From Misgurnus anguillicaudatus (lineage: Eukaryota > Chordata > Actinopteri > Cypriniformes > Cobitidae), in NCBI RefSeq assembly GCF_027580225.2, contig NC_073358.2:43916501-43980500 (forward strand): DNA of 64,000 bases, written 5' to 3'. Within the stretch, counting starts at the first letter, position 1, and each line of letters opens with the position of its first letter. Made by a program: the position numbers and the translations under genes. Under the pieces are notes generated by a model. That model was not told where the DNA came from. It did no database searches and was given only the letters and a program-made list of their open reading frames with translations. Shown here piece by piece: positions 44,630 through 57,017 of this stretch.

Positions 44630-45705
44630 ATGGTCTCCTAGCTTGGTTTTAGGTGGTATTGCTGGTGTAGCAAGCTGGTCTAACTGTGTTTTGGTTTCTT
44701 TTTAAGCTGGTCTAGCTGTGTTTTGGTCACTTTTTAAACTGGTCTAGCTGGACTTAGCCGGTCAGGCTCGAAGACCAGCTGACCCACCAGTTTAACCAGC
44801 TTTGCCAGGCTGGAAGGACCAGCTTTAACCAGCTACTGCCAAGCAAAAACCAGCTACCAGTGTATGCAAGACTAAAAAAGACTGGTAAAATGGACTGCCC
44901 AAAAGCAAAATATTCATTAAAAACTGGAAAAAAAACCGTCTAAACACACATATGGGTATAGTTGCTTCATCATATAATTTTAAACGTATGCTTCTTTTAA
45001 TTAAAAGCTTGAATGATTTACACTACACACATTTTCTCTGTATGTTCCCTAACGAAACCCAGTTGTAGTTACACACACGAATCAGCAGGGGTAGCTGTTG
45101 CTCTATGACACAATAAATATCACATCGTTACTTCAGGGCACAAACCACCAAGAGTTACGTTCATTCATTTCCACGTTTACATATTTTTGTAATTATTTAA
45201 AAGAATGAAAAATTTGTGTAAGGTGTAGTGAAATTGATTTACACATTATTCAAAACCAGTGCGCTCACATTATTAAACATGATTTGCATTCCCCATAACT
45301 GGGTTTAAGTATGCAACCTTGAGGCACAACCGTCAGGTCATAGCCTACTCAAAATTAAATTTCAGCTCTTTGTTATATATATATGACTATTTTGGGAAAG
45401 CAGTGTTATTGTACTAGACTACCGCGTATAATATTCTCTCAGTTGTGAATAAAATGAAAGAACATTTGTGTTTTGCATAACGTCACTGGCATTTCAAATG
45501 CACTAGATACGTGCATTTTTCTGCGCATGCGCGGTAGGATCAGGTTCATTCTCACTTTTCTCCCTCATTCCCTTTTAGCAGTACATTTGAAATGACCAAC
45601 TTAAACAAGCACGTATTTCAATGCTGATCCAGTCTGGTTTATGCTGGTTAGAACTGGTCTGGAGATGATTGAACTGGTGACTCACCAGCTCACCAACACC
45701 CCAGT
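44607..45705. repeat. GCTGGTCTAGCTGG-type palindromic repeat, split
   Basis: 44607-44850 is made of gctggt/accagc words in opposing orientation; a second piece is at 45622-45705 (actggtgactcaccagctca). Intervening DNA is unassigned. Confidence 0.5.
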
Positions 45706-45919
45706 GTCCATAAACACAACAGATAATGGCATACCTTCTTAAAAATACACATACTTTATACCTTTTAATAATTTAACAAAACCTTTATTGAGAAAAAAAA
45801 ATGTTTTTCAGATTTGTACAATAATGGTCATATGGTATTGCTATTGAGAACCTTCTGTGGCACCTTTATTTTAAGACTTATTTATGGGAGCACTTTTGAA
45901 AACATTTTAGCGACTCGAC

Positions 45920-46560
45920 ATCAAGCCAGCAAATCCCTCCGTATTTCTCTCACAGTCTCACAATAGCAGCGAGAAACAAAGCAAGAAAAAGAGACCGTGC
46001 AAAGACGGCCCAACATCATTTAGAAACCATTCAGAGCGCGCCTGCCCTTCTTTCAAAATGCTTATTAGACTTGGTGAAGGGAGATTACAAGCAAATAAAA
46101 TTACTTTAATTGTAATATTGGATTTCACAATAGTCTCCGATATGTAATTATACCCTCTTAAACTTTTCATTAAAATGCCATTTGGCAACAACAAAGGACA
46201 CGATGCCAGGGCGCGAGCCATTTTTTGACGGCGCACAGCTTGTAGGTATTAGACATATTTCTCAGGGAGAGAAAATAATGAGGAACACAATAGAAAGCGC
46301 AGAAGGATGAGAATCGGATAACAGGTTGAAAGAGCAGCGTTAATTAATGTGAGATTCAACACAAACTGCACATGCAGAGGAAGACAACAGGAACGGGCGA
46401 CAAGAGCAATGCTATTTTTATCCATGATGGACATTTTATCTCTCACAAACAGCCTCCGAGAGAGGATTTATGAGACAGGACTGCATTTGTCGTAATGCAA
46501 TCTGTGTTTACTTGTGACTATTCGGTATAAATCACCCAGAGATGTATCACAAACCTACAC
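45920..46560. other. Candidate conserved non-coding segment
   Basis: Repeat-free, moderately GC-balanced DNA with homeodomain-like TAAT words (tactttaattgtaatattgg, gcgttaattaatgtgag) and no coding frame with domains. It differs in texture from the surrounding repeat fragments. Conservation itself cannot be seen from one sequence. Confidence 0.35.
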
Positions 46561-46775
46561 TGCAAAAGTAGCCTATAATCAAATTGACTCTACAAATCAT
46601 TTCAAGTTACTTATTTATTTATGAAACTTGCTTAGTTTAGGATTTTGTCAATTCTGTCAATATCGCTTTTATAATAATGATCCAACTATTCACTTTTTTT
46701 TAAACCACTTTTCAGTATGTAACGCTTTGGTACATTTCATAACAATGTCTATGCATGTTGCATTCCTGTTCTTAA

Positions 46776-47095
46776 AGGGATAGTTAACTCAAAAATGACA
46801 ATTCTGTCATCATTTACTCACCCTCATGTTGTTACAAACCTCTATGAGTTTCTTTATTCGGTGAAACACTATTTTGATAATTTGATAAATGATAGTAAGC
46901 ACACAATTGATGGTACCCATTGACATCAACAGTATTTGTTTTCCTACTCAATGGGTCAATGGGTCAACTGTGTGCTAATCATCATTTATTAAAATATCTT
47001 GCTTTTTGTTCTACATAATAAAAAAACGCATAAAGGTTTAGGACAACACGAGGGTAAATGATGACAGAATTTTTGATTTTGTGTGAATAATCTCT
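46776..47095. mobile_element. Family A MITE with TTAA target site
   Basis: AGGGATAGTTAACTC to the right end gaataatctct. TTAA at 46772-46775 and 47096-47099. Confidence 0.88.
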
Positions 47096-47206
47096 TTAAA
47101 TCACCTTATTTTCTGTTTAAGGGTCATTTGCATGTAAGCTAGAAAGTCTGGTTTAATATAATATCTGTCATTTATGATCTATCATCTTTTTCTTTTTTAA
47201 TTTTTT

Positions 47207-47395
47207 TTGGGCCCTTTTGTGCCTTTATTTATAGACAGTGGTTTTGCGAGACAACAGGAAAGTAGAGGGTGGAGAGAGGGGTATGGGATCGGCAAAGGAC
47301 CTCGAGCAGGTATTCGAACTCGGATCGCCGGAAGTGCGTTTGCACCATATGTCGGAGCCTCGCCAACCACACCATCGGCTCCGACGACAGGGCCG
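47207..47395 (-). repeat. tRNA-derived SINE, minus strand
   Basis: The B box (gttcgaatacc) on the minus strand with ggtcctttgccgatccc downstream and a terminal aaataaaggc. Several overlapping open frames across it are shadows. Confidence 0.75.
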
Positions 47396-47890
47396 GCGTC
47401 AAGGGGGGGCATTCGCGGGCCGTGCCCCCCCAAACAGGTTGTTGTGCCCCCTACACATTTTTTTATTAATTTAATATATTTCAAGAATAATTAAAATAAA
47501 TTAAACATTGAATGTTTCATGGCTTTTAATGTAATCAAATTAGGAAAATATATTTTCTTTAATTAAAATAACCCAGTTTCACTGATTGGTTGTATTGCCG
47601 CGTCTCATGCGTCTTTACGTCTTTAGCATATTTGTGACTTGATACTAGCAACGTGTTTTTTCGCTGCATTTTATGGATCGTGTAAAAAATGGATTTTAGA
47701 ACGAACCAGCACCTGCGCCTGCTCCATCTGACTTCATGCAAACACCGATTGGCTCAAACTCAGAGATTAGAGGTCGAGGTGGAATTTTCTAATCTACAGG
47801 ACACTGTTTTAAGGAAGTTTAATACACGCCGGCTTCAGCTTTTTTAAAGGTAAGTTAGCGTTGTTTTAATATACATAAGCTTAAATGTGA
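47390..47890. other. Possible hAT left end and unassigned DNA
   Basis: cagggccggcgtcaaggggg resembles a hAT terminus (cagggccgg) but no matching right end or target duplication was found. Confidence 0.3.
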
Positions 47891-47911
47891 AGTGTGGCTA
47901 TAGACCGTTAA

Positions 47912-48729
47912 CGGCATAGAGACAGAGCGCAGTTATGCAAATTTGAAAACCACGCCCAACAGTCTCCATTGACTTTGTATTGCGAGAAGCCGCCTCCTTG
48001 TCATTTCTGGCTTATAACAAAAAACTGAATAATGCCTAAAAGCTGCTGTGTGACAATATGTACAGCTAACAAGCCAAAGAACCCAGAAATAAGCTGTCGA
48101 GCCGTAAAACACAGTCTTTAAGTAGAATAAAGTGGATCGCCGACTACGTTTCCCCCTAGTGGACGCAGTTCTACTAATAGTATTACTATGAAAAGTTGCC
48201 TGTATCCATTTCTGTGTCTTTAAACGCTCGTTTTTTGGGGTCGACAGCTTATAAAAACTTATTTACAGATTAAACTTAAAAACAGATTAATACCTAAAAG
48301 CTGCTGTGTGACAAGGTGTACATCTAACAACCCCAAAAAAACCAAATACGTTTTTATAAGCTTTCAACTTCAAAAAAACGAGCGTTTAAAGACACAGAAA
48401 TGGAAACAGGCAACTTTTCATAGTACTCCTATTAGTAAAACTGCGTCCAATAGGGGGAAACGTAGTCGGCGATCCACTTTATTCTCCTTAAAAGCTGGGT
48501 TTTACGGCTCGACAGCTTATAAAAACTTATTTCTGGGTTCTTTGGCTTGTTAGCTGTACATATTGTCACACAGCAGATTTTAGGCATTATTCAGTTTTTT
48601 GTTATAAGCCAGAAATGACAAGGAGGCGGCTTCTCGCAATACAAAGTCAATGGAGACCGTTGGATTGCTTTCCCCCCCGGTGGGCGTGGTTTTCAGGTTA
48701 TGACGCGCTGCGCTCTGTCTCTATTACGA
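47912..48729. mobile_element. Large fold-back element with THAP-like coding sequence in both arms
   Basis: The arms of about 380 bp are inverted copies (gagacagagcgcag; cctccttgtcatttctggct; ggatcgccgactacgtttcc). The plus-strand frame from 48032 and the minus-strand frame 48587-48432 both start MPK.CCVTICTANKPKNPEI. A third, diverged copy starts near 48296. This resembles the N-terminus of THAP zinc fingers found in P- and Kolobok-type transposases. The left flank is TTAA; the right flank is not. Confidence 0.8.
48432..48587 (-). pseudogene. THAP-domain N-terminal fragment (transposase-derived)
   Basis: A 51-residue frame: C5/C6 and C10 form the first half of a C2CH site, then SFYKLSSRKT and IKWIADYV where THAP domains have F-Y-x-x-P-like and invariant Trp positions. 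It stops before the second Cys-His pair, so it cannot form the zinc site alone. A fragment of a transposon protein, not a host gene (inference). Confidence 0.6.
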
Positions 48730-49030
48730 CGTGATTATGGTAAAGCGGCTTTTAGGACGTGGTGTGCGCTGCGCTATGAAACCCATTCATTTCAATGGCC
48801 TGCGCCGCGCGAGGGCAGTTTGTTGTTGCGTCGAGCTTGCGCTCACGCCGCGGTCAAAGTTCAAAATAGTCAAACTTTTGCGCATAGTTTGACAGTCTGT
48901 ACCAATTGTATGAGTGTGTGCTTGCACTGTATTTGTTGTTTTAATGCCTTGTTTTTGCAAGTTATTTTTGCTAATTGCGTCCCCCCCACGTTGGAAGCCA
49001 CATGCCACCCTGTTAGTTGTGGTCTGGCGC

Positions 49031-49315
49031 CGGTGTAGCAGCTGATCCTGTTCCCCTCGGAATGTCTGTTCCCCTTGTCGCATTTTGTACACCCAGCGGT
49101 TTTTTTTAAGAATATTTATTTTATAGTTTTAATTGTTGTAAACTGTATTAGGTTGTACAAACTCTGTAAATATGCTATACCATACTAAAAAATTTAAATA
49201 AATAAAAACCATGCAGATATTATTAGGTACCTGCGCCTGCGCTTTCGGCAGAAACGCTTCATCGACTGGAAGGGGGAACACAAATTCCAAGGGGAACAGG
49301 ATCGGCTACTACACC
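49031..49315. repeat. Inverted repeat with arms of about 48 bp
   Basis: ggtgtagcagctgatcctgt...ttcccc on the left pairs with ggggaacaggatcggctact on the right. Confidence 0.7.
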
Positions 49316-49508
49316 TGCTCTGTCCAACGATAATCTATTATCTTAATTGACTAAATGTCCTATAGTGTCAGTAAAAAATATACACCATTTTAGTGGATTA
49401 CAATTTTTTTATAAGCACAATACCTTGTATTCATTTTTTATACTCTATGTATTTTATATATTTAATACATTTCCTGTTTGCACGCAAAAATACGTTATTT
49501 TGAATGTA

Positions 49509-49911
49509 GGCCCTGTCCCAAATGGCTCACTTCACGCTGACTTTCGGTCCCGTGGCCTTAAATTGTGCATGCTCGCTTAGTCTACTAGTCCGTATGGTTT
49601 CCCATTTATCATTTTTATGCTCTGAAGTGTGCTCATCAGCGCCCCCTTTGCACCCTTGATTCGGTCTTCAGAGAAAACCAACACTGCAGCAGGCTTCACG
49701 CACTTTACCAACCCAGAAGTCCTTGCGAAAAAAAAATCTGACTAATCATATAACGGAAGGGAGGAGCTAGTGTCTGTCCCAAAATACGACTCAAGTGCGC
49801 ACTCGTGGACTCGCGTCAACGGTCCCTAAGGTCTGCACTACATGATGTCATCAAAGTGTGGACTCAGAGGAAGTCCACAAGTCCTAAGGGTGCCATTTGG
49901 GACCGGGCTGT
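49509..49911. mobile_element. Palindromic MITE (GCCCTGTCCCAAATGGC ends)
   Basis: gccctgtcccaaatggc on the left pairs with tgccatttgggaccgggc on the right. Middle words gtctgtcccaaaatacgac repeat the theme. Confidence 0.72.
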
Positions 49912-50267
49912 AGACGCGCGGCAAGCTTATTCAAATAGATGCGGTTGCATTTTCTGCGCGTTTTTAAATGTAAAAAATGCCCCTTATGCTGCGTAGTGCG
50001 TACACACCAAATGGGTAGCATTGCATTCCTCGCACTAGATTACTCGCGGGATTTAACTTTGTGTCATGCGTATTTTTCAACTTACGCAAAGACACTTTTT
50101 TAAAGGTGAATAGCACGTTTTCACAGCAATAGCACGCCCAATTCATGTCATTCGCATCGCCCCGCGCGAGTTGCGTCTATTTGTGACTTTGCATTGACTT
50201 TGTATGTAATTTACTCACGCAAACCGTAAAAGTGACTTCTTTTTTCGAGGGCGCTCGATACGAAGTT

Positions 50268-50682
50268 CGTCACAACATGTATGTAGCCCGTCATGTCTAT
50301 GGTTCCTTTTTTCTAAATATGTGTTCTGCGCATCGATAGATCTTGTATGCATCATGTGTCCTGTCATAATAAGAGCCTGCTGCAGACGCGTCTAAAGGGT
50401 TTATATAAAAGAGACGCCCGCGTTTGCCAGATACTCGCATAATCTCATGTGTAATCAAAGTTGACTGTTAAGAGAGTGTCTTGCGTGAATATTGTGAACG
50501 TCTCTTTTATCATTAACGCTTTTGACGCATGTGCAGCAGGCACTTATTTTGACAAAACACGTGATGCACATGGTCCACATGACGCAACAAACACACATTT
50601 TGAAAACGCAAACAACACACACGAAACTCTGAACATTCATTTTAAATTTGCACCCCTCGAATGAGCAGTCACGAGCCGCCAC
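50268..50682. repeat. Dispersed repeat W, copy 1
   Basis: Direct copy of 54889-55302 (offset 4621 bp): cacaacatgtatgtagcccg, gcagcaggcacttattttga. A related frame (DACAAGTYFDKT) stays open in both copies. Confidence 0.82.
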
Positions 50683-50689
50683 TGCAATG

Positions 50690-52225
50690 CAACATTGTAA
50701 AATTCGCTATATATATACATTTAAATCAATGATCTAGGTTACCATCTTATTTTCTTTGGTTAAAGTAATGTAAAAACAGTTTTATGACATATTCATCACA
50801 TAATTCTTCAATTAGTTCAAACCAATGATCGCCACTAATCTACACACTAATCTTAATAAACCAAATATTTTACATTAAAACATGGTTTCTCCCAATATAA
50901 TAAACGTAGCCTATGCCTTAAAAATTGTGACACATGAAATACCACTACCCCTTCAACCCTTATGTAAAATTTAAAATTTCAGAATGTTACACTTATTTAC
51001 AACTTCCGTCAATGCTAATTTGTTAAAAAAGGCAAAAGGAAACAAAAGTTTTGTCCTTTAACAGTTTGGTACTTTACCCTATTCATGCCTTTGCATTATC
51101 CCACTGGTATGTGTTTAAGATGGCCGACTTTTACGTTGACCTTTCCATCTCAGCTACACCGAGCCCTCGAAAGAACAAAGGGAGTGTCAGCGCATACCGT
51201 GTGACTAAAACCAGCGATCAGAAAGAAAGAGATAAGAGACATTCTTGGGCGACACAGTGACCCATCTTGGAGAGGTTGGGTTTGATAGGAGCACTTGTTG
51301 TTTTGATGTGTTAAATAGCCGGTTGTCAACAGAAGCCATGTACTGATGGGTGAGACACTGAGTATAATAGTCAGTTTATGATGATAGCTGGATGTCTACA
51401 GCCAGGAGTGGTAAGACACGGCTGCATATCTGAGCGTGTATTTTACATGCTTATATACACAACCTTTGATGTCCTGGTGCGACGTTTTTTCACGTGAAAC
51501 TCGCTTCAATGGAAAGTCAAATATTTGTAATTATAAACATGCTGCCGGTCAATGCACTTTGCTGACTGGCCAGGCATTCGCGCTGTCTAAGCGCTTACAT
51601 TAGAGCTACCACAGAACCTGCCCTTAAGCTATGACATTAGTGAACAGGGTGAGATAAGATATGGGGATTGTTATATGTTCATGTGCTGATAACAGATAAG
51701 TGTTTTTTTTTCAAAGCAGGGAGCCAGACAGTATTTGCCAAAGCAGAGTTTGTTTAATGTCTCTTCGGCAGGGGAGGAATGTAGAGCTTTTGAGCTGTAG
51801 CCAGGCATCTGCTATCATTTAACCAAGGGTGTGCATACAGCGCCCTCCCGCATCCCCTCTCACCAATCATACGACTTCGAACGCTGCACAGATCCAGCTT
51901 AAAAAAGCACAGGGTCAAGTGCGGGCCAGGTTTTAGATGTTTGTTGTTAGTCATATGTCAAAAGTGAAAGCACACAGATTAAGAGATTTTTCTTTTTCGT
52001 GCAGTCCTAAAAGTACACATGAATTTGCACCGCAGGCCGAGACCATGTGCACTTATGACCAAATAGTATTACACAGCATAGAAACGAATACATTTTTACA
52101 TTCGCTAAAGAAAATTCGCTGACAACATTTTTATACTATATTTTTCTGACTACCAAGTCTTAGTAGCTGGGTTTCCATTTAAACTTAAAGCCAATCTTCT
52201 CAAAGTTTGCAAAACCAGAAAACTA
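50690..52225. other. Intergenic, nothing firmly recognised
   Basis: The frame at 51051-51260 (ADFYVDLSISATPSPRKNKG) is open but has no start context, domain or splice support. The remainder is low-complexity. Confidence 0.35.
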
Positions 52226-52229
52226 ATAC

Positions 52230-53470
52230 AAAGTTTTAACCCACTAAAAGTCCTTTTAAAGACGACACTCCGCCACCATATTAGTAACGCCTCCCGGTCA
52301 AGACAAACAAGACCTGTTAATTCTGTGCATACGCAAAGTCCCTCTCCCAGAGGATTCTGATTGATGATTGGCTCTTTTTACTGGGAGGTGGGACTAGAGC
52401 AGCCATTTTGAACCGGGTGTGCCTCATAAGTCTTAAAAAGTGAAACCTCTGGCTCTTTGATCGCCCCCTGGTGGCTGGCTGCAGTACAAGTCATAACCCC
52501 ACCCTCTCCATTCAAACGAATGGGACTCTGCTCTAAATAAAATAAATATTTACACTTCCAATAAAAGTTTCCGAAAGATGGGTTTGGTCCTTTCAAATAG
52601 TTGTTATAACGCTGATATATGTTCAAGTGTTCATTTTTGTGATAAATTTCATTTTAGCTAGTAATTTGATGCTATAGAAACGGGGCGTGTCATTAAGATT
52701 GGTGTGGTTGAATTGGTCACGCGAGCATTTGGGCGGAAGTTTGATACCGCGACTCCGCCTCTGGCTCCACAGACGATTCCTTCTGCGCCTGCCTTGGCTC
52801 CAAACCGATGTTTTTACGTAACATGGTGGCGACCATGGTCGGACATTTTTGGCTTCAATTCATTACAATGGAGGGAGGTGACGACGCTTAGTCCATCTTT
52901 TTTTACAGTCTGTGTTTTGAACGTTACGATCTCCCCGAAGGGCAACCTTCCGAACTTTCTGATGAAGCCAATACGGAAGTGACTTAAACTGCAATTCATC
53001 GACTGGCCACTTGAGGCTGGCTCCAAAAGGGAGTCAATTCCCATAGACCACCATGTTAAAAATACCCAACTTTACAGTGGAAAATAATATGTTTACAGTA
53101 TTTTTGGTCTGTATAGCTAATTTTGCCCTTCATGACAACTGTGAGGGGGGTGATTTTTTTTGTAACTCTTTTTAAATTATATTAAGCCTTAAACTTCTGC
53201 ATAATTAAGGGCGTGGCCACTTGAGTGAGGCGTGAACGGACACTGCTGTCACTAGAATTGGGCTAGGCGGGCGTGGTTTAGCAACCAGCCTCCTCAGCTT
53301 CACCCATGTCCAGCCTCTTATCCCATTTTCGTTTTTCCGCGAGTGATTCGCGGTGACGTGCGGCCAAGATGGCGACGACAGGCAACGCCTACTTTAAGCT
53401 TCAAAAACGATCTTCACAAACCAATGGGTGACATCACAGTCCATATTTTTTACAGTCTATTGATCTCCCC
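52230..53470. repeat. Cluster of dispersed repeat fragments
   Basis: ccaaaagggagtcaattccc, catagaccaccatgtt and ttttttacagtctattg are words common in fish interspersed repeats; opposing accatggt/atggtggcgacc words suggest inverted structure. Boundaries are unclear. Confidence 0.4.
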
Positions 53471-53845
53471 CATTCATGTCAATAACAGTGACCCATCTTG
53501 TTGATATGAAATATCTTTGATCCAGTCCACTTTTTTGAGCCGATTATGGTGGTATTGGTAACTAACAGTAAACAAAACAAGGCAGTAACCTGGGGTGTAT
53601 TCCAGAAAGCGGGGTTAACATGCCATCAGCAAAACTATGAACTTTTGGTTGATTAACCCAAAACCTGCTTACCCAGAACATGTCGGTTCCAAAACAATAG
53701 AGTAAGATTTAGTTTAATCAACCTCCTACTGGTAACCAGGCACGTGCACAGGTAGGGCTCAACCTGTGCAGAGCACATGCTTTATTTGCCCTTACACTTC
53801 GAAGTTGTATTGTTTAATTTATTTTCTTCAATAAATCAGTGCTAT

Positions 53846-54370
53846 TGGTGGGCTATTGGAGGGAAACGCATTACAAGTAATGTTCATTACGTAATAATAT
53901 TACTTTTCTGAAGTAACGAGTAAAGTAACGCATTACTTTTTAAATGTACATATTCATATTTAAGTTACTTTTTAAAAAAGTAATGCAAGTTACTTTATTA
54001 GTTTAATTAATTAGATTTAAAAAATTATGTACTGAATTAAACTAAACGTAGTCACATTATGCACTCTATGCGTACACGTCTGTGTAGGAACAGTTTGAGT
54101 CAAAAAACGGATGTGGCAGGCCAGAGCTCGACATTTTTGTGATGAAATATGCAATTTCTGAATGCAGAACTTTTCAGTCATAAAAACACCTGCAAGGCCT
54201 AAAAGAGATCAAGCCTCAGCCAAAAAAAGGTAACGCAAAAGTAACTAAAAAGTAACGTAAGCATTACTTTACATGAAAAGTAACTAAGTAACACAATTAG
54301 TTACTTTTTTTGGGAGTAACTTAATATTGTAATGCATTACTTTTAAAAGTAACTTTCCCCAACACTGCCC
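53846..54370 (-). mobile_element. hAT-like element Z, inverted relative to 61819-62322
   Basis: taatgcattacttttaaaag and ctttccccaacactg at the right correspond to the left end of the other copy in reverse. Confidence 0.75.
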
Positions 54371-54679
54371 TTTACGTCTGTCTGTTTCACAAATATATTT
54401 GATATATTTTTAAATATTTAAAAAACTTGTGACAAAATCTTTTTGGATGCGCTCAAACTGTCAGTCAAACCTCTTAACTCCGCCCCCTGAGTGCAGCGAA
54501 CAAAAGTTCCACAGCAACAGTAAATAAATAAGTAGTTTTTTGTTTCAGCACAGCTTCCATTTCTAGCCCACATACCAATGTTTAAAATTTTTGCAGTTGC
54601 TTCGTAAAACGTTTCAGGACTTGTCAAATCCATCAGCGGAAGCAGCCGTTTAGTCTGTTCGCTACATTAAAACTTATTT

Positions 54680-54850
54680 GGCAAATGCATTTCCATCTCC
54701 CATTATTCGTATAAACTCTTTTTCGCACAAAACAAAAAACACCTCATGCAATTAACGAATTTAGGGATTTTTATTTGAAATTTGCCATTTCCCTGTACCG
54801 TTTCTGATGGAATACTTTAAAATGCGCATTAAAACAGGGTGTTGGAAACA
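54680..54850. repeat. Dispersed repeat related to 541-720 (inverted)
   Basis: gggatttttatttgaaat and aatgcgcattaaaacagg echo the reverse of the first copy. Confidence 0.4.
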
Positions 54851-54888
54851 TATTGAAATGGTGTGCTTGGCAGTTACTTCGTCACTTC

Positions 54889-55302
54889 GTTACTTCGTCA
54901 CAACATGTATGTAGCCCGTCTTGTGTGTGGTTCGTAATTTCAAAATATGTGTTCGGCGCGTCGAGTGATCCTATGTGCATCACGTGTCTTGTCAAAATAA
55001 GTGCCTACTGCAGACGTGTCTAAAGGGTTTATGATAAAAGAGACGCTCACGTTTGTCAAATAGTCGCATAATCTCATGCGTAATCAGAGTTTACTGTTAA
55101 GGGAGTGTCTTGCGTGTATCGTCTTTTTCATCATAAATGGTTTTGACGCGTGTGCAGCAGGCACTTATTTTGACAAAACATGTGATTCACATGGTTCACA
55201 TGACGCAACAAACACATATTTTGAAAACACGAGCAACACACACGACACTCCAAACTCTTATTTTGAATTTGCGCTCCTTGGAAGAGCAGTCACAAGCCGC
55301 CA
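54889..55302. repeat. Dispersed repeat W, copy 2
   Basis: Same content and orientation as 50268-50682. Confidence 0.82.
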
Positions 55303-55319
55303 ACCCATGGTTGGGTAAA

Positions 55320-57010
55320 ATTTTGAGAAATGCAGATGTTCGGTTTAAAGGGACACTCCACTTTTTTGAAAATATGCTCATTTTCCAGCTCCCCTAGAGT
55401 TAAACATTTGATTCTTACCGAAATCCATTCAGCTGATCTTTGGGTATGGCGCTAGCACTTTTAACACAGCTTAGCATAATCCATTGAATCTGATTAGAAC
55501 ATTAGTATCGCGCCTAAAAAAAATAACCAAAGAGTTTCAATATTTTTCCTATTTAAAACTTGACTCCTCTGCAGTTACATCGTGCACCAAGACCGACGGA
55601 AAATTAAAAGTCGAAATTTTTTAGGCAGATATGGCTAGGACTATACTCTCAAACTTGCGTAATAATCAAGGACTTTGCTGATGTAACATGGCTGCAGCAG
55701 GCGTAGTGATATTATGCACTACCCGAAATTAGTCCCCCTGCCATTAAAAGTAACCAAGGGGTTTAATTGTTAAATAGACCTATGGGTTAAATTGTCGATA
55801 TTTGCCCATATTTTACCCAACTTGAGTGAAATGTAGACATGGTTTAGGTCCCTCCTCTACTCTATTGCATTTCTTTGATTTATCATATGCTAAGTACAGG
55901 TTTGTGTTTCTTAAATGCAAATGTATAATTAATATCTCATGGAAATAATTGCAAGCACTGAAAATGTGTTTAACAGAAGGAAAAAATATAACTAAAGAAA
56001 AATGTTGAAATGGGTAATAAAAGACAATGTTGGAAAAAAACAAAAAAACAAATGAAAAAATACTAACGTTTCATAAAATTAATAAATCAAAATGTGATGA
56101 TTTCTTTTCTCTGCATAATTTTTATATCTCCTTTTGATGATATGCAAAAATTCCCTGAATCCTACACCAGACCTAAAATGACTGGATAAAGGTCTTATTT
56201 ACACTGACCAAGCAGACAGATTCTGTATATTTGTTAAGGTCAAAGACATTTATGCATTACAGTGCATACATTTTTTCAGTATGTGTGTTCCCAGGTTCAA
56301 ACCTTTGACCTTTTGCTCTGCTAACGCAATGCTCGACCACTGAGCTATACCGGTGGAACATGGAAAATGTTTATGGATTTCATACATTCCTTGATGAAAT
56401 AAATCTGGAGTTTTGTGGTGTGATGGTGAACCCATCAACATGCAGGCATCTATGGAGATTGCATTAGTGACATTACACTTAAATGAAATTGACACTGTAA
56501 AATACTTGGTTTAATATCTCTCTCTCTCTTGGCACAGCACTCTCCTCCACCGTCTATTTTCGCCTCCATCCCCTTACTGGCAGCACAGATTTGCTGGTCG
56601 TCTGAATATCATGCCAGTTTTTATAACCTCAGTCTCTGCCAGATGAACCCAGCTGCATAAATTCTCATTGGTTTTTATACACAATGATGCCTGTGTGAGT
56701 GTGATGAGTCAGGCAGTGAGGTCTCACTGAGCCATGAACATCATTTTGAAAATGAATGAAAGTGGAAAATTATTTTTATTATTATTCTTTTGGCTTTTGA
56801 GGCTGACTTGGTTTGTCTGGATTTCTCTCTACCATCTGTTTTTCCCCACTCATAGGAAAGAAAAATCCAACTGAGATCTCTTTAATGTTTCAATTGTTTC
56901 TCCGAGAGGCTAAATAAAGAAAACTGTCTTTTTGGAGTGAGTTTATTTCCACAAGCATTTTTTCTAGAAACATGTGCCAAAGCAGCGTTTTTGAAATGTA
57001 GGTGCAAAGA
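55320..57010. other. Intergenic; small SINE remnant, otherwise unassigned
   Basis: 56240-56365 (minus) carries a tRNA-like segment (cgaccactgagctatacc; inverted caggttcaaacc). 56540-56760 is repeat-poor and could be conserved non-coding DNA, without direct support. Confidence 0.4.
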
Positions 57011-57017
57011 GAGGTGG

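Noticed and set aside
47197..47494. Five overlapping frames on both strands
   Set aside because: They cover a tRNA-derived SINE; coding on several strands at once is a GC-content effect.
51051..51260. Frame reading ADFYVDLSISATPSPRKN
   Set aside because: Single short frame, no splice or domain support, surrounded by non-coding DNA.
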